Assembly (NCBI GenBank): GCA_009779995.1
Contig: WRDW01000005.1
Location: forward strand, 1 to 64,000
Direction of reading: 5' to 3'
DNA: 64,000 nt
Source of the DNA: Oscillospiraceae bacterium
GTDB lineage: Bacteria; Bacillota; Clostridia; Oscillospirales; Acutalibacteraceae
Positions 39,011-47,499 of this stretch are shown one piece after another; positions within the stretch are counted from its first letter, which is position 1, and the number at the start of each line of letters is the position of its first letter. The position numbers and the translations under genes are program-made. The notes under the pieces were generated by a model that saw nothing but the letters and a program-made list of their open reading frames with translations, was not told the DNA's origin and did not search any database.

Positions 39011-40314
39011 CCATCCTCATCGCGGGCGCGGGCCACGGGGGCCTGGCCGCCGCCGGGCTGCTGGCCCAAAAAGGACATTCTGTCACAGTCTGTGAGCGCT
39101 GCCCGGAGCACAACCTCGGGCACGACTGGACCGACATCTTCAACATGGATTGCCTTGGCGGGGCGGGCATCCCGCTGCCGCCGGAGGGCGCGTACCGCGC
39201 CGCGCCGGACTTCACCGTGCACAACCCCGCCTGGACCACCAGCGTCACCGCCGCAGTGCCCGAACACCTGCCGGAGATGTGCATGGAGCGCCGCGAGCTC
39301 CTGCGGCATCTGATCGGCCATGCCCGGGAGTGCGGGGTCTCGTTTGAATTTGAGACGGCAGTCACAAAGCCCCTGATTGAGGGCGATCGAGTGACCGGAT
39401 TGGCTGTGAAAGACAAAACGGGGCCGCGTGAGATCATCGCGGACCTGGTGATCGACGCCGCCGGGATGGATTCGCCCGTGCGCAGGGCACTGCCCGCCGC
39501 CTGGGGCCTCACGGGCGACTTCCGCAGGGACCAGTACTTCACGGTGTGGCGCGCGTTCTTCCGCCGCTCGGACGAGGCTCCGCTGCTGGAGGGCACCTTC
39601 AACGTGTACTTCTACCCCATGGGCCGCAGGGCCATGGCCTGGGCCGCCCGGGAGGAGGACTACGTGGACATGCTCTGCGGCTCCTTCGAGGACACCACGC
39701 GCGACTACGCCGAGCAGGTGCGCCAGTTCCTGTTGCCCCGCCACCCCGAGTTCGGCGAGGGCATCCTGCGGGGCGGGCAGGCGGCGAAGATCCCCGTGCG
39801 CCGACCTGTGAGCGTCATGGTGGCAAACGGCTACGCCGCCGTGGGCGACAGCGCGGCCATGACCGTGCCCATTATCGGCTCGGGGATCAGCAACGCCGTG
39901 CGTGCCGGGGTGCTGCTTGCCGGCGCCGTGCGCAACATAAAGACCTGCGACGCCGCTTCCCTGTGGCCCTACCAGGTGGAGTACATGCGGCGCATCGGCG
40001 CGGTGCACGCCGCCCTGGATCCCCTCAAAACCATGGTGCTCACCATGGGCCCCGGGACGGTGGATTTCCTGCTGGAGCGCCGCATCCTCGACGCCGGGGA
40101 TATGTCCAAGGCCCGCACCGGGCAGGAGGTCGCCTTCACCGCGCGGGAGATGGCCCAACGGGGCCTGCGCGGCGCGGGACGCCTGCCCACCATGCTGGGG
40201 CTCTCCGCCCGCCTTGCCGCCAGCCAGAAGCTCAAACGCCACGCGATGGCCATCCCCGTCAGGTACGACGAGGATGCCGTGCGGGCCTGGGCGAAGGTTT
40301 ACGACGCGCTTTAG
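39007..40314 (+). CDS. FAD-dependent oxidoreductase, geranylgeranyl-reductase-like
   Basis: 435 residues. FAD-binding dinucleotide fold at the N-terminus ([30 protein letters not shown]), the second FAD motif in [19 protein letters not shown] and the third, [31 protein letters not shown], as in geranylgeranyl reductase / halogenase-type flavoproteins. It probably reduces or hydroxylates a lipid-like or aromatic substrate. It overlaps metA by four bases, which implies coupled translation, but no link to methionine is known. Followed by a large GC-rich hairpin. Confidence 0.85.
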   Translation: MTILIAGAGHGGLAAAGLLAQKGHSVTVCERCPEHNLGHDWTDIFNMDCLGGAGIPLPPEGAYRAAPDFTVHNPAWTTSVTAAVPEHLPEMCMERRELLRHLIGHARECGVSFEFETAVTKPLIEGDRVTGLAVKDKTGPREIIADLVIDAAGMDSPVRRALPAAWGLTGDFRRDQYFTVWRAFFRRSDEAPLLEGTFNVYFYPMGRRAMAWAAREEDYVDMLCGSFEDTTRDYAEQVRQFLLPRHPEFGEGILRGGQAAKIPVRRPVSVMVANGYAAVGDSAAMTVPIIGSGISNAVRAGVLLAGAVRNIKTCDAASLWPYQVEYMRRIGAVHAALDPLKTMVLTMGPGTVDFLLERRILDAGDMSKARTGQEVAFTAREMAQRGLRGAGRLPTMLGLSARLAASQKLKRHAMAIPVRYDEDAVRAWAKVYDAL

Positions 40315-40352
40315 GGCGCGCCCTCTGCGCAGCGCGCCCCTCGTGAGGCCCC

Positions 40353-40393
40353 CCCCGGCGCTAGCGGCTCCGAAGGAGACGCTAGCGCCGGGG
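40353..40393. terminator. Long GC hairpin after the flavoprotein gene
   Basis: CCCCGGCGCTAGCG / CGCTAGCGCCGGGG: a perfect 14-bp stem with a 13-nt loop, but no T-run; preceded by GGGCGCG...CGCGCCC. It may stop transcription from both sides or be a repeat element. A run of ten G follows. Confidence 0.55.
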
Positions 40394-40425
40394 AGTGTCC
40401 TCGCGGGGGGGGGGGGTGGCGGAGC

Positions 40426-40674
40426 TCACGGCAGCCAGTTCTCCAGCACATCTATGATGTGGTTGGGCGACACCTGATTGCGGTACAGCAGGCTCTCCAG
40501 CTGCCTGGCCTGGCCCGCGCTGCCGCATACGTCGTTGACCGTGCATAGCAGCCGCGCCCGGTCCGTGCCCTGGCTGATGTCCAGCACGTTGAGCCGGAAG
40601 GCCTTTCGGAACCCGCCGCCTATGTCATGCAGAACCTGCGGGGTGCAGGTGTAGAACAGCTTCGCCCGCGCCAT
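40426..40674 (-). CDS. Small protein of unknown function
   Basis: 82 residues from the ATG at 40674, chosen because the promoter at 40715-40743 would start transcription at about 40708, downstream of the track's GTG start. The sequence (MARAKLFYTCTPQVLHDIGG ... VLDISQGTDRARLLCTVNDVCG) suggests alternating strands and helices; there is no signal peptide or span. The end VSPNHIIDVLENWLP is the most protein-like part. Two cysteines could bind metal. No family recognised. Confidence 0.55.
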   Translation of the reverse strand: MARAKLFYTCTPQVLHDIGGGFRKAFRLNVLDISQGTDRARLLCTVNDVCGSAGQARQLESLLYRNQVSPNHIIDVLENWLP

Positions 40675-40714
40675 CAGAATCGCCTCTTTTTCCAGGAATT
40701 CCCTAAGCACTTAC

Positions 40715-40743
40715 AGTATGTGCTAAAATTCAACAGATGTCAA
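40715..40743 (-). promoter_or_regulatory. Promoter of the 82-residue gene
   Basis: Minus-strand TTGACA (40738-40743), 17-bp spacer, CATACT (40715-40720). Confidence 0.65.
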
Positions 40744-40749
40744 TACAAT

Positions 40750-40781
40750 CATGGTTGTACAAAGATTGTTGTACAACCATG
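40750..40781. promoter_or_regulatory. Operator-like inverted repeat GGTTGTACAA
   Basis: CATGGTTGTACAA AGATTG TTGTACAACCATG, a perfect 13-bp inverted repeat lying just upstream of the -35 box. There is no T-run on either side, so a protein-binding site is more likely than a terminator; each arm also contains its own palindrome TTGTACAA. Confidence 0.65.
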
Positions 40782-40790
40782 GTTGAGGCC

Positions 40791-41279
40791 TTATCTCCGG
40801 CGGGGCCTTTTGCGCCGCGGGCCGCGCCTTTCGGTCCCGCCGCGCCCTGCCGCCGTGCTGTTGGCCGCGAACACGCCCCCCGCGCTCCCGCCCAGCAGCG
40901 TGGCCAGCAGCAGCAGCACCGCGTTTCCCCCGAGGGGCGCGCGCGAAATCAGCACAGCTGCCAGCAATATGCCCGCGTAGAGCGCCGCGCCGGAGAGCAG
41001 CCCCGAGAGCAGCGCCTGCCTGCGCAGGGGGCGCACGTGCAGGTAGCCCGCCGCGAAGGCCGCCAGCGCCGCCAGGGGGATGCCCACCCAGGCCAGGCGC
41101 TCGCGCGGCAGATCCAGCGCGAGGCAGGCAGCCGCGGCCCCCGGCAGCAGCAAGGCGAACAGCGCCAGCCCCGCCCCCGCGCTGACCCCTAAGCGGGCCA
41201 GCAGGTCACGGCCCTGCGCCTTGTGCTCCTTCTCCTGTTTTTGCGGCTTTTTGAAGCCGGTCTCCCTGGCTGTCTCCAT
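40791..41279 (-). CDS. TIGR04086-like membrane protein
   Basis: 162 residues. After a basic N-terminus come four hydrophobic spans (VSAGAGLALFALLLPGAAAACLAL; LAWVGIPLAALAAFAAGYLHV; QALLSGLLSGAALYAGILLAAVLI; NAVLLLLATLLGGSAGGVFA), which fits the TIGR04086 family found in spore-forming Firmicutes. The C-terminal tail is extremely basic (GRGGTERRGPRRKRPRRR). Function of the family is unknown. Family naming is by topology and composition, so moderate only. Confidence 0.6.
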   Translation of the reverse strand: METARETGFKKPQKQEKEHKAQGRDLLARLGVSAGAGLALFALLLPGAAAACLALDLPRERLAWVGIPLAALAAFAAGYLHVRPLRRQALLSGLLSGAALYAGILLAAVLISRAPLGGNAVLLLLATLLGGSAGGVFAANSTAAGRGGTERRGPRRKRPRRR

Positions 41280-41492
41280 GGCGCAGGCCTCCCCGAAAAA
41301 AGTAAATCTGCCTCACATCATATGAGGCGGTTGGTTTTTTTATGTTTCGCGGGCCGGGTTGGCGCACTTTTCCGCGCCAAAACCGGGGTTCCGGCGGGTA
41401 GTATAAAGGGGTTTTTTTTGCACCTTGAAAACTGAATACGATCGACATTCTTTTCTTCGGCCATATTCCGGCCTTTTTCCGACAAAAACAGC

Positions 41493-41520
41493 TTGACATA
41501 TCGCCATTTTATGGTAGAAT
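41493..41520 (+). promoter_or_regulatory. Promoter of the membrane-protein pair at 41564-43731
   Basis: TTGACA (41493-41498), 16-bp spacer, TAGAAT (41515-41520). Confidence 0.65.
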
Positions 41521-41563
41521 ATTGCAGCATCGCTTTAATTTCCCCATTTTATGGTTTTAGTGT

Positions 41564-42901
41564 ATGAACGAAAGGCGGAGATGTGTGGTACGAAGGCTCT
41601 GCGCAATTTTCTTTATCGCGATTTTAGCTGTGCTCTGCGTGTGCCCCTTGGCCGCGGCGCGGGAGGTCGGCTGGCGGGTGGAGATCCCCCTGGAGGGCCT
41701 GCCGGAGCGCCTGGACAAGGTGGATAGCGGCAAGACCCTGGACCTTGTCGCCCTGGCGGACGGGAGTTACACCCTGGCCCTGGTGCCGCTGCGCATGGAG
41801 GGCAAGAGCTGGGTGCGCGTCGTACTCACGAAGGGAAGCGGCTTCTTCGGCCTGTGCCTGCTGGCCACGCGGGAGGAGTTCGGCAAAATGGAGGCCCTGG
41901 CCGTGGACGTCACCGAAGGGGGCGCGCTGCGCTTCACCGCCCTGCCGGGGGATACATCGCTGGCGGCTGTGGAGCTGCCCGTCACGCTGGCGGGCGAGTG
42001 CCGCCTGCTCCCCCTGGCGCAGTCCCAGGGCGTCACGGTGCTCCCCGTGGAGGCCCCCGAGGAGGAGCCCGACGCCCTGCCCGCGGACGCCGCGCCCACC
42101 GAGCCCGCCGAGGGCCCGCCCCCGCTGCGCCTGCATCCCGGCGCGTACATACTGGCTTTGGCTATCGCGATATTCGCGCTTGCCCTGCTGGTCATGGGAA
42201 CCATGTATAGGCGGCGCGCCGCCGCGCTTGTCGTTCGCGCAAAAGCGTTAGCCGCAGCCCTGTGGGCGAAGAGGCCCGTGCGCAGTGAATTGCCCGATGA
42301 GCCCGATGCGCCAGAAGATGAGCCGGAGGAGAAAAACGGCCCCTCGCGGGACACGCGGGAGCTGCCCCGCATCGTGCCGGGGCCGTACCTCCCCGGCCTG
42401 CGGGTGACGGCCCCGCCCGAGCGCGCCCTGGTGCGGCGGATCACCATGCGCACCGCCTGGGAGGCCGCCGCCGAGCCCCCGCAGGGGAACATGCCCGAGC
42501 AGGTGAACGCCTACTTCCTCGGCAGGGGAGCCCTGCCCGCCGGGGGGCGCTTCCGCACCGTGGGCCTGCGCAACCGCGACGCCCTGCTCCAACAGGAGGG
42601 CGGCGTGCGCCCGCTGTTCGCGCCCAACCCCCGGGGGCAGATCTTCTCCCTGGAGGAGGAGACCGGCGGGCTCTACCTCCACGTGGACTGCTTCGCCCCG
42701 CCCGGCTTCCTGCTGCAGCCGGTGCTGCGCAGCGTGTGCCTGGAGAGCGTGTTCGCCCTGGAGGACAGGCGCGGCGCCCCCCTGCGCCTGGAGGCCGCGC
42801 CGGGCCGCGCGATCCTGGGCATCGTCCCGGCGCGCACGGCCCGCACGGAATCCGGCTTCATCCTCACGGAGAAGGGCAGTTTGGTAATCGGGGAGAATTA
42901 A
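41564..42901 (+). CDS. Secreted-and-anchored protein of unknown function
   Basis: 445 residues. N-terminal signal-like segment (LCAIFFIAILAVLCVCPLAAA), an extracellular region of about 130 residues rich in beta-strand patterns, a Pro/Glu/Ala-rich linker (EAPEEEPDALPADAAPTEPAE), a membrane span (AYILALAIAIFALALLVMG) and a cytoplasmic half of about 220 residues with PRIVPGPYLPGLRV and several arginine-rich strands. Bitopic layout suits a sensor or scaffold. The TAA stop lies at the start of a minisatellite-like repeat, and an equally unknown gene follows. No family recognised. Confidence 0.65.
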   Translation: MNERRRCVVRRLCAIFFIAILAVLCVCPLAAAREVGWRVEIPLEGLPERLDKVDSGKTLDLVALADGSYTLALVPLRMEGKSWVRVVLTKGSGFFGLCLLATREEFGKMEALAVDVTEGGALRFTALPGDTSLAAVELPVTLAGECRLLPLAQSQGVTVLPVEAPEEEPDALPADAAPTEPAEGPPPLRLHPGAYILALAIAIFALALLVMGTMYRRRAAALVVRAKALAAALWAKRPVRSELPDEPDAPEDEPEEKNGPSRDTRELPRIVPGPYLPGLRVTAPPERALVRRITMRTAWEAAAEPPQGNMPEQVNAYFLGRGALPAGGRFRTVGLRNRDALLQQEGGVRPLFAPNPRGQIFSLEEETGGLYLHVDCFAPPGFLLQPVLRSVCLESVFALEDRRGAPLRLEAAPGRAILGIVPARTARTESGFILTEKGSLVIGEN

Positions 42902-42936
42902 TGCACAATGCACAATGTACAATGTACACGGCCTCT
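42896..42936. repeat. Minisatellite-like repeat after the 445-residue gene
   Basis: AATTAATGCACAATGCACAATGTACAATGTACA: tandem AATGCAC/AATGTAC units, similar in style to the AATGCTGA repeats. It supplies the TAA stop of the upstream gene and is followed by a GCCTCTATGGCC palindrome-like stretch. Confidence 0.65.
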
Positions 42937-42978
42937 ATGGCCTTTGGGGCCGCAAATGCACAATTGAGGGGGGCGTTT

Positions 42979-43731
42979 ATGTCAACTTGGGGATTTTGCT
43001 GCTATGAGGACGGCGAGCAGACGTATTTTGCCCATATCGAAAACGGCCGCTGGGCGCGGTTCCCCTTCGGGGATATGCGCGGCGACAACCGCCTGCTCGC
43101 CCTGGAGGCCCTGCTGCCGCAGCGGCAGTCCGCCCCCGCCCTGGGCCGCGACGCCGTCTTCCTTGAGGCCCTGCGGGACGCCGCCCTGCTGGTCAGCCTC
43201 GACCCCGCCGCAGGCCTGCGCTGCAAAATCCGGGCGGACCAGCGGGACCTGGCCGAGGCCGTCGTCTACGACCTGTATGCCAGCGCCCTGCCGCAGCTGC
43301 AATTTTTGCCCTTCGCCGCGGGCACGGAGCTTCCCCCCGCGCCGGGCCTGCGCCTGCTGCTTTCACCCCAGCGAATCTCCGATTCGCCGGGGACCCCGAA
43401 CGACCTGCCCGAAAGCGATTTCGTGGGTGCGCGCGTGGATTTCACGGCGGCGCAGCCCACGCTGCAGCTGAACTTCCCCCGGCTGAACTTCGCCCAGCGC
43501 ACCATGCGCGGCCTGCTGGCCCCCCTGGGCCTGGGCCTGCTCCTGAGCATGTGGAACGCCGCCGCCCACGCCGCCGGGGAGCGCCTGGGCGCGCGCAGGG
43601 CCGCCGAATACACCGATCTCACGGCCTGGCTGATGCTGCGGCGCAGTTTCCCCGGCAACGAATACGCCGTCACCGGGGAGGAGCACGAGCAACTGCGCCG
43701 GTGCGCGGAGGAATACGCGGCGGGAGGGTGA
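42979..43731 (+). CDS. Protein of unknown function
   Basis: 250 residues from the ATG at 42979 (GAGGGGGGCGTTT upstream); the longer track frame passes through the repeat. The start MSTWGFCCYEDGEQTYFAHI and the body (LLVSLDPAAGLRCKIRADQRDLAEAVVYDLYASALPQLQFLPF) are soluble-protein-like, with alpha/beta character and no signal peptide; the stretch RTMRGLLAPLGLGLLLSMWN may be a hydrophobic helix. It follows the bitopic protein gene in the same transcript, so the two may work together. No family recognised. Confidence 0.6.
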   Translation: MSTWGFCCYEDGEQTYFAHIENGRWARFPFGDMRGDNRLLALEALLPQRQSAPALGRDAVFLEALRDAALLVSLDPAAGLRCKIRADQRDLAEAVVYDLYASALPQLQFLPFAAGTELPPAPGLRLLLSPQRISDSPGTPNDLPESDFVGARVDFTAAQPTLQLNFPRLNFAQRTMRGLLAPLGLGLLLSMWNAAAHAAGERLGARRAAEYTDLTAWLMLRRSFPGNEYAVTGEEHEQLRRCAEEYAAGG

Positions 43732-43802
43732 GTCGAAAGGATAGAGGTAGATAAGCCAAAAGACAAACGAAGCAAAAACTTTAAGATTCTCGGTTTTATG
43801 TA

Positions 43803-43831
43803 TTGACATATCCCCCGCTATGCGCTATACT
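43803..43831 (+). promoter_or_regulatory. Promoter of antisense RNA, cassette 4
   Basis: TTGACA (43803-43808), 17-bp spacer, TATACT (43826-43831), the same -10 as cassettes 1 and 2. Confidence 0.8.
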
Positions 43832-43837
43832 ATAAAA

Positions 43838-43925
43838 TGTAGCGTTACCGTATAGACGGTTAGCCCCCATTCGATAGGTTATAGAAATAACCGCTCAGTC
43901 CGGAAAGCTGGGGCGGTTATTTCTT
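43838..43925 (+). ncRNA. Candidate antitoxin antisense RNA, cassette 4
   Basis: Predicted RNA of about 88 nt, from the promoter at 43803 to the hairpin GAAATAACCGC / GCGGTTATTTC followed by TTT. Its 5' part contains GTAGCGTTACCGTATAGACGGTTAGC. It opposes the 3' end of the toxin at 43917-43988. Being on the same strand as addB, it could also contribute read-through transcription to addBA. Ends inferred. Confidence 0.6.
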
Positions 43926-43988
43926 TGACGCTTCAATGTAGCCCGTAGCAACGATGAGTATTACTACCAACATCACTAAGTATTCCAT
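43917..43988 (-). CDS. Small hydrophobic toxin-like peptide, cassette 4 (type I TA)
   Basis: A 23-residue peptide, MEYLVMLVVILIVATGYIEA then SKK. It keeps the VATGY motif and basic end of the peptides in cassettes 1 and 2, while the rest differs. The ribosome site GGGGGG lies in a perfect CCCCC-GAAA-GGGGG hairpin just before the ATG, the strongest of the three such hairpins. The stop is in the terminator hairpin shared with the opposing RNA. Not in the ORF track because of its length. Toxin role inferred. Confidence 0.7.
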   Translation of the reverse strand: MEYLVMLVVILIVATGYIEASKK

Positions 43989-44050
43989 TTACATCCCCCC
44001 TTTCGGGGGCGGGATTTAACCGCCTACCGTATAGGCAACGCTACGATAAT

Positions 44051-44079
44051 ACTATAACAGAGGATTGTCCCGTTGTCAA
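44051..44079 (-). promoter_or_regulatory. Toxin promoter, cassette 4
   Basis: Minus-strand TTGACA (44074-44079), 17-bp spacer, TATAGT (44051-44056). It points away from addB, whose start codon is 17 bases from the -35 box. Confidence 0.8.
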
Positions 44080-44095
44080 TAGATGGAAGAGAAAT

Positions 44096-47000
44096 ATGCT
44101 GCAATTGATTCTCGGCCGTTCCGGCGCCGGTAAGACGACATATCTCCATGAGCTGTTATGCCAAAAAGTGCGTGACGGCAATAAAGACATCATCCTCCTC
44201 GTGCCCGAGCAGGATTCCTTCGCCCACGAGCGCGCCATGCTCGCGCTGCTGGGGGAGGGGCGCGCGGGCGCGGTGGAGGTGCTCAGCTTCACGCGGCTGG
44301 GCGACGCCCTGTTCCGGGAATTCGGCGGGCAGGGCGGGCGCACGCTTCACGACAGCCAGCGGGCGCTGTGCATGGCCCTGGCCCTGGAGGCCGCCCGCGA
44401 CCGGCTGGAGCGCTTCGCCGGTGCCGACGGGCGCATGGTGCCCGCCCTGCTGCGCCTGCGCCGGGAGCTGGGCATGTCAGGCGTTTTGCCGGAAGAATTT
44501 TACGCCGCTTCGCTTGTGTTAGGGCAGGGCAAGCTCACGGAACTGGCCGAAATTTTGCAAATATACGACGCGCTGCTTGACGAGCGCTTCGGCGGCGCGG
44601 GGGACGCCATGCAATCCCTGCGCGACCAGCTGGAGACTCCCCGGGGCAGGGACTGGTTCGCGGGGAAAATCGTGGCCGTGGACGCCTTCTGGGGCTTTAC
44701 GCAGCAGGAGCTGAAGGTGCTCGGGGCGATTATGGAGCGGGCAGAGACTGTTTATGTCACGCTCACGCTGGAACAACTGCGCGATCAGGAAAGCACAATA
44801 GGGGTCTTCGAGCACACGCAGAGGACAGCCGCGCAGCTGCGCGGCCTTGCGCAGCAGGCAAGCGTGCCCGTGGCAGCGCCGGTACTGTTGCAGGACATGC
44901 CGCGCTTCTATGAAAATCCCGCCCTGGCCGAGCTGGAGCGGGCCCTGGCGGGCGCCCCTTATGATAGTCGGGCCATCCCCTGCGAGCTTTACGCCTGCGT
45001 GGACATCGAAGTCGAGTGCGCCTGCGCGGCCCGCAATATCAAGCGGCTGCTGCGCGAGGACGGCCTGCGCTGCCGCGAGATCGCCGTGCTGGCCCGGGAT
45101 ACCGAAATGTACGCCAGGCCGCTCTACGCCGCCCTGCGGCGCGCGGGGGTGCCCATATTTGAGGACCGCCGCCAGCCCGTGGCGGGCCAGCCCCTGCTGC
45201 GCCTGCTCTCGGCGGCCCTGGAGATCGCCGCCGAGGGCTTCACGCTGGACGCCGTGATGCGCTGGCTCAAGACAGATTTGACGGGCATGGCCGAGGAGGA
45301 TGTGGCCGCCCTGGAGAGCTACGCCCTGCTCTGGCGCGTGCAGGGCAGCGCCTGGCTGCGGGACTGGACCGCCCACCCGGGGGGTTTGGGGCAGCTGCCG
45401 GATGAGGCGTCAGATCAAGCGCTAGTCACACTGAACGAGCTTCGCCGCAGGGCGATAGAGCCATTGCAAAATCTACGCGAAGAGCTGCGCGATTGCACGG
45501 GGGTCTCGGGCGCGGCGGCCATAGACGAGCTCTTGCAGGTGTGTCTCATCCCGGAGGCGCTGCGCCTGCAAAAGGCCGCCCTGGAGGCATGTGGCTGCCC
45601 CGCCGAGGCCCTGGAGCTCGGCCGGGTGTGGGAGCTGTGCATGTCCATGCTGGACCAGATCGCCGAAATCGTGGGAGATCAATATGCCGGCGCGGCCCGG
45701 CTCGCGGCCCTGTTCGCGCTGTCGCTGTCCTACCAGACCCTGGGCGAGCTGCCCCAGTGCCTGGACGCCGTCACCTTCGGCGCGGCGGACCGGGCGCGCC
45801 TGCCCTCCCCGAAGGCCGTGTTCATCCTGGGTTTCAACGACGGCGTGTTCCCGCGTGTTCCCGGCGGCGCGGGCCTGCTCAACGACCGCGACCGCGCCGC
45901 GCTTGAAGGCAAGTTCAATATGCTCCTCGGGGACCCCGCCGAAAAGCAGCTGGCTCTGGAGCGCCTCATCGTCTACCGCTCCCTGACAGCCGCGAGGGAA
46001 AAGCTGTACGTAAGCTGGGCCTTGCGTACCGCCGCCGGTGACGACCTGCGGCCCTGCGCCTGGGCGCACTGGCTGCGCGAGAACTTCCCCGCCATGCGGG
46101 CATGCGAGTACCAGCTGCTGCCCCCGCAGGAGCGCCTGGAGGGCGAGAGCGAGGGTTTTGCCCTCCTGTGCGAGACCTATGCCGAAAACAGTGAATTACA
46201 CGCCGCGCTGCATGAATATTTCCAGGCCAATGAAGCGTATGCCCCCCGCTTGGAGGCCCTGGGGCGCGCCGTGAGCGCCCGGCCCGACGAGCTGTGCATC
46301 TCGCCGGAGGCCGCGGGCGCGCTCTTTCACAAAAAAGAGATTTCGCCCTCCCGGGTGGAGGGCTACGCCCGCTGCGCCTTTCAATATTACTGCCAATACG
46401 GCCTGAAAGCGAGGGCGCAGAGAACCGCCGATTTCGACCCCCTGCTGCGGGGCAGCGCCCTCCACGCGGCCCTGGAGCAAGTGCTGCGCAGCCATGGCGT
46501 GGACGCCCTGCTGGCCATGTCCCCGCCGCAGAGGCGCGCTCGGATGGATATGTGCATGGGCGAATACGCCGCGCGGCACTTCCCCGCGGGTGCGCTGCCC
46601 GCGCGGGTGACGTATCTCTATCGCCGCCTGCACGACATCGCCGCGCAGGTGCTGGAGCGCACGTTGGCGCAGTTCGGCGCGAGCGTGTTCCGGCCCGTGG
46701 CCTATGAGCTGCAAATCTCGCCGGATTCGCAAATCAGGCTCTACGAGGTCGCCCTCGCGAACGGCGATATATTGCGGCTGGGCGGCCGCGCGGACCGCGT
46801 GGACTGCGCCGTTATCAACGGCAAGCAATATTTCCGGGTGGTGGACTACAAGACCGGCGCGAAGGACTTCTCCCTGGGGGACGTCTTCGACGGCCTGGGC
46901 CTGCAAATGCTCGTTTACATGTTCGCCCTCTGGGAATCCGGCGACCCTGCCCTCGCGGGCCTGCCTGCGGGCGTGCTCTACGAGCAGGCGCGCGACCCCG

Positions 47001-47419
47001 TGCTCTCCTCCCCCGCGCGGGACATCTCCCCCGAGGAGATCGAGCGGCTAAAGCAAGAAAAGTCCCGCGCGGCGGGCTTTGTGCTCGACGACGCCGACGT
47101 GCTGCTTGCCATGGAAACGGGCGGCTTGGGGCTCTATCTCCCCGCAAAAATGGGCAAGCACGGCCCGGAGGAGCAGGTGCTCTCCCTGGCGCGGCTGGGC
47201 AAGCTGCGGCAGGCGGCGGACGATGTCCTCGCCGACATCGCCGGGCGTATGCGCGGCGGCGAAATCCCCGCCGTCCCCCTGCGCGGCGCCAAATTCACCC
47301 CCTGCGGAAACTGCGATTTCCACGCCGTATGCGGCCACGAGCCGGGGATGCCGGAGCGGATGGAGAACGGGATGAAATTTGAGGACGCGGTGAAGGTGCT
47401 GGATGAGAGATTCAAGTAG
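44096..47419 (+). CDS. addB: AddB, helicase-nuclease subunit
   Basis: 1107 residues. The P-loop ILGRSGAGKTTYL is at the very N-terminus and the UvrD-like fold follows; the C-terminal RecB-type nuclease domain has EISPSRVEGYARCAFQYYCQYG, the catalytic FRVVDYKTGAKDF and the iron-sulfur cysteines CGNCDFHAVCGH. With AddA it forms the AddAB enzyme that resects double-strand breaks, recognises Chi and prepares ends for RecA. It is directly downstream of toxin cassette 4, and no separate strong promoter is visible. The TAG stop is the first part of a repeat. Confidence 0.94.
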   Translation: MLQLILGRSGAGKTTYLHELLCQKVRDGNKDIILLVPEQDSFAHERAMLALLGEGRAGAVEVLSFTRLGDALFREFGGQGGRTLHDSQRALCMALALEAARDRLERFAGADGRMVPALLRLRRELGMSGVLPEEFYAASLVLGQGKLTELAEILQIYDALLDERFGGAGDAMQSLRDQLETPRGRDWFAGKIVAVDAFWGFTQQELKVLGAIMERAETVYVTLTLEQLRDQESTIGVFEHTQRTAAQLRGLAQQASVPVAAPVLLQDMPRFYENPALAELERALAGAPYDSRAIPCELYACVDIEVECACAARNIKRLLREDGLRCREIAVLARDTEMYARPLYAALRRAGVPIFEDRRQPVAGQPLLRLLSAALEIAAEGFTLDAVMRWLKTDLTGMAEEDVAALESYALLWRVQGSAWLRDWTAHPGGLGQLPDEASDQALVTLNELRRRAIEPLQNLREELRDCTGVSGAAAIDELLQVCLIPEALRLQKAALEACGCPAEALELGRVWELCMSMLDQIAEIVGDQYAGAARLAALFALSLSYQTLGELPQCLDAVTFGAADRARLPSPKAVFILGFNDGVFPRVPGGAGLLNDRDRAALEGKFNMLLGDPAEKQLALERLIVYRSLTAAREKLYVSWALRTAAGDDLRPCAWAHWLRENFPAMRACEYQLLPPQERLEGESEGFALLCETYAENSELHAALHEYFQANEAYAPRLEALGRAVSARPDELCISPEAAGALFHKKEISPSRVEGYARCAFQYYCQYGLKARAQRTADFDPLLRGSALHAALEQVLRSHGVDALLAMSPPQRRARMDMCMGEYAARHFPAGALPARVTYLYRRLHDIAAQVLERTLAQFGASVFRPVAYELQISPDSQIRLYEVALANGDILRLGGRADRVDCAVINGKQYFRVVDYKTGAKDFSLGDVFDGLGLQMLVYMFALWESGDPALAGLPAGVLYEQARDPVLSSPARDISPEEIERLKQEKSRAAGFVLDDADVLLAMETGGLGLYLPAKMGKHGPEEQVLSLARLGKLRQAADDVLADIAGRMRGGEIPAVPLRGAKFTPCGNCDFHAVCGHEPGMPERMENGMKFEDAVKVLDERFK

Positions 47420-47478
47420 GGGACTCCGGACGTCCCTGAGCCAATAAACTCGGGGCGTCGGGGACGCCGCCCCCTACA
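47417..47478. repeat. TAGGGGAC-type palindromic repeat between addB and addA
   Basis: Begins with TAG, the addB stop codon, then GGGACTCCGGACGTCCC, a spacer, and GGGGCGTCGGGGACGCCGCCCCCTA. A shorter relative is at about 63158-63188. Confidence 0.7.
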
Positions 47479-47499
47479 CCATAGCGAAAGAGGAAAATC

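Noticed and set aside
40395-40425. Run of G residues as a phase-variable tract
   Set aside because: It lies in an intergenic stretch after a hairpin, in neither a promoter spacer nor a coding region, so no switching effect can be argued.
41413-41445. CACCTTGAAAACTGAATA, similar to spacers next to rRNA operons
   Set aside because: No rRNA or tRNA sequence is nearby in either direction; the match is short and could be chance. I see no rRNA gene in the window.
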